Shown here: positions 45,266 through 64,000 of the stretch, one piece after another
How the letters are laid out: each line of letters starts with the position of its first letter
Numbering within the stretch: position 1 is the first letter of the stretch
From: Flaccisagitta enflata
Lineage: Eukaryota; Chaetognatha; Sagittoidea; Aphragmophora
DNA length: 64,000 nucleotides
Direction of reading: 5' to 3'
Assembly: GCA_965153355.1 (NCBI GenBank)
Contig: OZ231126.1
Span: forward strand, 17,360,001-17,424,000
Position numbers and translations under genes: made by a program
The notes under the pieces: generated by a model
Told to the model about the DNA's origin: nothing
The model's database searches: none
What the model saw: only the letters and a program-made list of their open reading frames with translations

Positions 45266-46067
45266 CACTTTTTATTTTTAGTCGCATGCACGCGACTCTA
45301 CACCCCGCTTTGTCCGTCCGTCCGTCCGTCGGTCCGTCGGTCCGTCCGTCCGTCCGTCACACTTTACTTTTTTGTAATATAACATCAACTTCCAGGTTAT
45401 TTTAAGTCATTTTAAGTCATTAATAGTTATTCTAAGTCATTTTGAGTCACTCTAAGTCATTTTAAGTCATTTTTGGCCATTTTAAGTTATTTTAAGTCAT
45501 TTTTGGTCATAAGGTTTTTTAGTCATTTTAAGTCTTTTTTGGTCATTTTAGGTCATTCTAAGTCATTGAAAGTCATTCTAAGTCCTTCAAAGTCATGCTA
45601 AGTCATTCTTAGTTTGTAAGTCTCGCACGCGACTTATAGGTGTTGGCCTTGTTTATAAGAACGTCATTTTTTTTCCAAAGGCTTTATGTTCTTATTTTTA
45701 AGGCAAAATTAAGCCTTGAATGTTCTTACAGCGTTCTTAATTCTAGATAACAAATGAATTATAATAAACCTTTAAATTCACTATTAATTATTGGAAATAA
45801 ATGTATTTTTATCAATAATCGCTAAAAAAGATACTAAATTTTAAAGTCAAGGGATATATTTATGGAATTTATGTTAGAAATAGCAGAATTTTATTGTAAA
45901 TCTTCTAATTTCAAGTATTTTATCAATATTTCAAAAGTTTTATTGTTAGTAAAAAATTTTCTTTTAGAATTTGAAGCCTTCACATGTTTTTATTATGTTC
46001 TTAATTTTGGGGCAATTTGAAGCCTAGATGTTCTTATAAACTAGGTTCTTATAAAAAATAAAGAGTG
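45266..46067. mobile_element. TA-flanked element nested in the CAGT foldback
   Basis: Ends CACTTTTTATTTTT and AAAAAATAAAGAGTG, with the TA duplication at 45264-45265 and 46068-46069. It is itself interrupted by a GCGACT element at 45279-45656. Confidence 0.85.
45279..45656 (+). mobile_element. GCGACT element with TTTTAAGTCA core (third nesting level)
   Basis: AGTCGCATGCACGCGACTC, CCGT/CGGT units at 45314-45358, a degenerate ATTTTAAGTC 10-11 bp array at 45400-45610, then CGCACGCGACTTATAGGTGT and TGGCCTTGTT. Confidence 0.85.
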
Positions 46068-46198
46068 TATTCCACGAACCCCACTGTAACTATCACTTTG
46101 AAGTTAGAAAGATGCACGTCGTATTTATTAAAGTTTTGAATCAGAAGAAAAATCACAAACTGACACATGGTAGTAGATGTTTCTGTTGTCGTTTAATG

Positions 46199-46517
46199 GA
46201 AGAAGAAGAAGAAGAAGAGGAAGAAGAACAAGAAGAAGAAGAAGAAGAAGAAGAAAAAGAAAAAGAAAAAGAAAAAGAAAAAGAAAAAGAAAAAGAAAAA
46301 GAAAAAGAAGAAGAAGAAGAAGAAGAAGCCATCACCATCACCATCACTGTTATCATCATCGTCATCATCATCATCATCATCATCACCATCACTGTTATCA
46401 TCATCTTCATCTTCATCTTCATCATCATCCTCATCATCATCATTTCATCACCATCATCTTCATCATCATCTTCATCTTCATCATCATCCTCATCATCATC
46501 ATTTCATCACCATCATC

Positions 46518-46567
<50 letters not shown>

Positions 46568-46575
46568 TATCATCC

Positions 46576-46621
<46 letters not shown>

Positions 46622-46645
46622 TTCATTATCATCATTTCATTATCA
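46199..46645. repeat. (GAA)n, (GAAAAA)n and (ATC)n arrays
   Basis: GAA at 46199-46255, GAAAAA hexamers to about 46310, GAA again, then ATC with TTC and TTT interruptions to 46645. It lies 0.6 kb upstream of the channel gene start. Confidence 0.95.
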
Positions 46646-46978
46646 TCACCTAAACATCGCTCACTTTAATTCCCCCAAATCCGCAAGAAGCAAAGAGCAA
46701 CAACTTCGATCATCATGCATCGTTATCATGATCATGATCGCGATGGTGCAGTTTAAAACTATCGCCTCAGCTTCTCTGTTGAAACACATAGACTGTGTGT
46801 TGCAAGGTTTTTTTCCTTCCCTTTTTCTCTTCTAATTCTTTTTTTTTTTTCATTATCATTGTTTTTTTTTCGCGTAAAATGGAGATTCGTCGAATTGCTT
46901 TGCTGTTGTTCGTCATTCAACAGTCAAAGAAAAGAAAATGATTGCAAAAAGATCAAATGATCTTTAAAACACGTGCCC

Positions 46979-46990
46979 TATATAATAATA
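46979..46990 (+). promoter_or_regulatory. Possible TATA-like element of the channel gene
   Basis: TATATAATAATA about 275 bp upstream of the channel ATG. No other core promoter motif could be recognised, and AT-rich motifs of this kind occur by chance. Confidence 0.2.
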
Positions 46991-47263
46991 GGGTGCGAAC
47001 CAATCAGACAAAGTTGACGTGGAGGTGACTCACTTCGATGGACGCTGGCGGCTGGTCTGTTAGTCTCAGTTCTTTATCAATGTTACGGTCAAACTGAGTA
47101 TTCGACATCAGCATCAGCCATCGACCATTATCTCCATCCTCGACGTTGCTTAAGACATGCATGAATTCACATGATGCCTTGAAGCCTGAACTCACGTGAA
47201 AGCGTAGGCTAAGAAGCGTTTTTTTACGAGGCGAGGCCCCAAGAGGCCCAAAGAGGCCCAAAA

Positions 47264-60562
<13,299 letters not shown>

Positions 60563-60833
60563 TAGTAACCATTGGCTAACTAAACAACTGTTTTTTCTAG
60601 GAACCGTTTCAACGGCTGATTACATAAGCTAACTGAATTAACATCTGATTCTATTGCATTGCATCCGATCGCATTAATTGAAATGCGTTTCAGAGGCCGA
60701 TTATCAACATAGCTGAATAGAGGTGATGTTGTCATACACCCTCCGTCAGTTAGCAACGGTGCCCGCTGAGTATTAGATGCGAATCGTTTTCCCCAATTAT
60801 CTAGTCTTCTTGAAGCTAACATAACTATAGCTA

Positions 60834-61406
60834 CAGTACGGTGGGAGCAATGACGGCCTAGACTGGAGGATAGATTTAGGTATCCTAATTTTATTTGTAT
60901 CATTAAATATTTTAGATCTAAGCTAATTAAAGGTTGCTCTATCAAGTGAATGGATTTGCATCTCTTAAACCTCAATTTGTGACTTGACCTCATCAAGACT
61001 TTATTTTTCAAGGTTCAAATTAATTTCATTAGATCGGGTGAAAAATTTTATATAATTTTGAAAAAAATTAGCTCAATCGAACTATTTTTACAGGTTTTAC
61101 GGCTAAGTTTAATAAACAAAAGTTATGCAAATTAATTTTTGAGCAAAATTTAAAAAAACCATAAAACTTGTAAAAATAGCCCAATTGAGCTGATTTTTTT
61201 TCAAAACTATATGAAATTTTCCACCCGATCTATTGAGATAGGTTAGAACTTTGAAAAATGAAGTTGAAGTTTGAGAGACGTAAACATTTTCACTCAAAAA
61301 AACAATCTTTAATTAACCTAAATTTCAAATATTTCATATTACAAATAAAATTAGGGAACCTAATATCTATCCTCCACTCTAGGTCGCCATTGCTCCCATC
61401 GTACTG
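60834..61406. mobile_element. CAGT foldback element, copy 3 (573 bp)
   Basis: Ends CAGTACGGTGGGAGCAATG and CATTGCTCCCATCGTACTG, with TA at 60832-60833 and 61407-61408. The outer region (GGCCTAGACTGGAGGATAG, CCTAATTTTATTTG) resembles copy 2, but the core is different. It lies 270 bp downstream of the channel stop codon. Confidence 0.9.
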
Positions 61407-61408
61407 TA

Positions 61409-61745
61409 CGTAAAATGGCTTCCCGACCATAGTACTTCTGATCAACTGCCAATACAATTTTCCCAAACTTGATGAGCTAGATAATCAGTATTTGCAGACT
61501 TCTACTACTGATTCAATGAGTGTGTCAGTCCTGTATTCAAGCTTCAATGAAATTACAATATGAACGCTATTGTTTTGTTTTTTTTTAGCAACATGTTATT
61601 TCTGTGCGTGAACGTCACATTCTACTTTGTTTTGGTTTTGTAATAAAACATTTCAATTGTACCATACTCCTAGCTTATTGCTCCAATGCTCCATATACTT
61701 CATCGTCCACAACGACGACGTCAACAACAACAACAACAACAACAT

Positions 61746-61818
<73 letters not shown>

Positions 61819-63034
61819 AACAACAACAACAATAACAACACTACTTAAGCCATAAAAAACGCAATTTTCTTAGGCGACTTGAATTTTTGATAACTTAGTA
61901 CTTCAAATCTTTGGAAATCTTTGGAATATTTGGAATCTATGACCCCCTGAGTTTAAGTAGGTGCCCGAGCCATATTTGAGCAAGAATGAAAACGGTTTTG
62001 CCAACATGCTTACTCAAAGCGGGATACCAAATTGAAGCGTTTTTATCAATCAATTGTAAGGTTTTCCCTTACCAAGGAGGTAGTTAATGATACCTGGACC
62101 TTAATTCTTTAACAGATGTACCTTTTGTTATTACTATGGGAAATCATGGAGAGGAAAAATGGCATAGAAGATTGATTTTTTTTTGCAGAAACCAATTTAA
62201 AGATAGCAAAACTCAAAATGGGCAAATTTTGTGAGAGTTTTAGAATGGAAATTTTTCAAACATTGGCTAATATCTTTAAAACGGCTAATCATAGCCTCTC
62301 TGGACCAAATTCTTTTAACTCTTCACACAAAAATACTTCAGAGACCAGCACTCCTTGACCAGTAATGTACCTTTATACCTGTGCATGAAGATTGCGTTTT
62401 TATGGCCAAAGTAGTAGCAACAACAACAGATCTCTAAATACACGTTATCAAATTGTAAAACTATCAAACTGCAGTCATCTGACAGTTTCCTTATCCGTCT
62501 CTTACATGGTGAATATCCCCTACACAGAGACAAGATTTCTAATCTCAACTTTTAATGAACATTGATGGGTGCAGAAAAACAAACAGTTGTTTTTAAATAA
62601 GTCCAAAATAAAGTCATTTGATCGACCACGTTTTTCTACTGAAAAAGTTCCAGTACAACAAAAAAAAATCAGAACTGACGATATGTAAAAAAGGACATGC
62701 AAAAAAGGGTTAATCAAAAAGCAAAGTATGGCCCAAAATATGGAAAAGGAGGGGGACAAGGAGAAGGTGGGTGGGAGAAAAGAAATCTGGAAAACTTGAT
62801 GAAAATAGAAAATGCTAACTTATTCAAGTAAATGAAAACCATCTTTCATTCGGTATGAAAAACAACTTATCGTCTTTCGTCTATAAATCACAGAGAAACA
62901 ATATATAATAGGAATATTATTATCATCATTATGCGATTGAAATGATTTCTCGAATAAACGGAAGCAGGTATGTTCCTGTTAAAGTCACGCCTAAAAAGAC
63001 ACATTCACACACATTCACACACACTCCCCCCCAC

Positions 63035-63089
<55 letters not shown>

Positions 63090-63201
63090 ACATCTGTATG
63101 AGTTTTGATATTATTTGTTATGCAAATGGTTTCATGTACGCAAATGCAAGGGCAAAATGGATCAAATGAAAAACCAGCTCAATATTGTACAGACAGAACT
63201 T
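61409..63201. other. Intergenic sequence with (CAA)n and (CA)n arrays
   Basis: A CAA/ACA array at 61714-61845 and a (CA)n array at about 63001-63089. The rest is AT-rich with no gene signal. Confidence 0.7.
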
Positions 63202-64000
63202 TTACAGATGCACGGATTCGGACAAACGAATTGGAGCGTGTGTTGAGGAAGAATCGAGAAGCGTGGAAGAGGAGGAAGAGGAAGAGGTGTAGTTGGTGGT
63301 GGTGACTGAGGAGGATGAGTTGGTATTATGAACGGGTTTGAATGCGGTTTGTCGGTTAGATTGATGATTATGAAGATTGTTAATGTTATGATGAGGAAGA
63401 TTATGATTTGCATTATTGAGTTGAATCGACGATTGAGGAGAGTTTTTCATCGACGGTGAGTTTGAATTTTTCGCATCCTCAATGCGCGGGTGAGATGGAG
63501 AAGCATTTGAAGGATGAGGAGGAGGCACTTTGTCCGACGGACTTTGCGGCACCTGCATCCAATTGTCTTCATTACGCTGCGGAGATGGTTGCTTCGACAA
63601 CGGCGAAGACGACGACGATGATTGATGCTGTTGTTTTAGATGTTGTAGTTGTTGTTGTTGTTGTTGTTGCTGATGTGCGTCTCGCTTGTCTCCGTTGTTC
63701 TTTTGTTCATTCTTATCCCCACCACCACCGCCCTCTACAGCGTTATTCGCGTTTCCGTTCTCCCCGTTCGTCTGTCGATCCAACTCCATGGTCAATTGGA
63801 AAATGGTTTGTTCGAGATGCTGACATCGATGGCACATGGCTAAGTAATTCTCTTGCAGTTTGCACTGATAATTCAACACTTTGGACTTTTCCGCGAGCCA
63901 TCGGCCTCGCTCGGATTCAAAGCCTTTTTGTTGATCGTGGAGTTTGTTGTGCATTTCCCTCAATTCTCTCTTTAACGCGTTGACGTGTTCTTCCTTTAAC
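63202..64000 (-). CDS. C-terminal part of a coiled-coil, Gln/Ser-rich protein (5' end outside window)
   Basis: The reading frame stays open to the window edge (upstream codons read LKEEHVNALKREL...), so this is the last or only remaining coding exon, ending at the stop at 63202-63204. About 75 residues form a charged coiled coil containing WLAEKSKVLNYQCKLQENYL and CHRCQHLEQ. Next come a Gly/Asn-rich linker, a poly-Gln run (near 63650), and a long Ser/Pro/Asn/His-rich disordered tail of about 170 residues. The coiled-coil segment recalls the C-terminal end of the LZTS/FEZ1-type cytoplasmic coiled-coil proteins, but that is resemblance by eye. No membrane segment or catalytic domain is present. 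The Asn/Ser/Gln homopolymers match the trinucleotide-rich style of this genome. Confidence 0.6.
   Translation of the reverse strand, partial: LKEEHVNALKRELREMHNKLHDQQKGFESERGRWLAEKSKVLNYQCKLQENYLAMCHRCQHLEQTIFQLTMELDRQTNGENGNANNAVEGGGGGDKNEQKNNGDKRDAHQQQQQQQQLQHLKQQHQSSSSSSPLSKQPSPQRNEDNWMQVPQSPSDKVPPPHPSNASPSHPRIEDAKNSNSPSMKNSPQSSIQLNNANHNLPHHNINNLHNHQSNRQTAFKPVHNTNSSSSVTTTNYTSSSSSSSTLLDSSSTHAPIRLSESVHL

Larger units (their letters stand above)
44681..46086. mobile_element. CAGT foldback element, copy 2, with nested insertions
   Basis: Left end CAGTGGGTTTCGTGGAATAA and right end TATTCCACGAACCCCACTG, with TA at 44679-44680 and 46087-46088. Removing 45266-46067 plus one TA rejoins GGCTGT-TA-TTCCACG and restores the palindrome. 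The host element was therefore about 600 bp. Confidence 0.92.

Overview
This window is nuclear DNA of a eukaryote, almost certainly an animal. The reasons are spliced genes with GT-AG introns and exon phases that join cleanly, a type II transmembrane C-type lectin, a seven-helix receptor-like protein, a pentameric ligand-gated channel, and dense microsatellites and MITEs. A marine invertebrate is likely, but the sequence alone does not name the lineage. Only five protein genes could be supported in 64 kb; about the first 26 kb is repeats and unassigned sequence.

Layout. 1-26 kb: gene-free. It holds long (GA)n, (CA)n and (GAAA)n arrays, short dispersed elements with a central CCGT/GGTC tetranucleotide tract (called GCGACT elements here), foldback elements, one copy of an 820-bp Helitron-like element (16027-16846) and a complete hAT-type element with an 8-bp target duplication (19768-21542). 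26.1-34.8 kb, minus strand: a five-exon, 295-residue C-type lectin gene whose introns hold a second hAT copy, three TA-flanked elements and several others. 35-41 kb: a 600-bp GTT/CGT trinucleotide field and two foldback families carrying minisatellites. 41.4-43.4 kb, plus strand: a two-exon divergent seven-helix receptor gene whose single intron is nearly all one inverted-repeat element, followed at its stop codon by a TTAA-flanked piggyBac-like MITE. 43.4-47.2 kb: MITEs, including a three-level nest. 47.3-60.6 kb, plus strand: a ten-exon, 427-residue pentameric ligand-gated channel lacking both Cys-loop cysteines. Its 7.3-kb intron 7 contains a complete second gene on the same strand (52.06-56.61 kb), a mucin-like type I membrane glycoprotein with two tandem ectodomain modules and ten 52-residue Thr-rich repeats. 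Its last intron holds a very uniform 81-bp minisatellite of 17 units. 60.6-63.2 kb: MITE and repeats. 63.2-64 kb, minus strand: the 3' end of a coiled-coil, Gln/Ser-rich protein gene that runs off the window.

How the parts relate. The genes do not form a pathway. The lectin and the mucin-like protein both look like cell-surface recognition proteins. The mucin-like gene carries disruptions or very short introns (52693 and 56043) that decide whether it is intact and whether it is membrane anchored. The mobile elements can be read in order of arrival because several insertions interrupt older repeats with precise target-site duplications. The items I would follow up first are the Cys-less channel with its nested gene, the degenerate tandem copies of channel exon 5, the element-derived receptor intron, and the 84-nt in-frame segment of the mucin-like gene.
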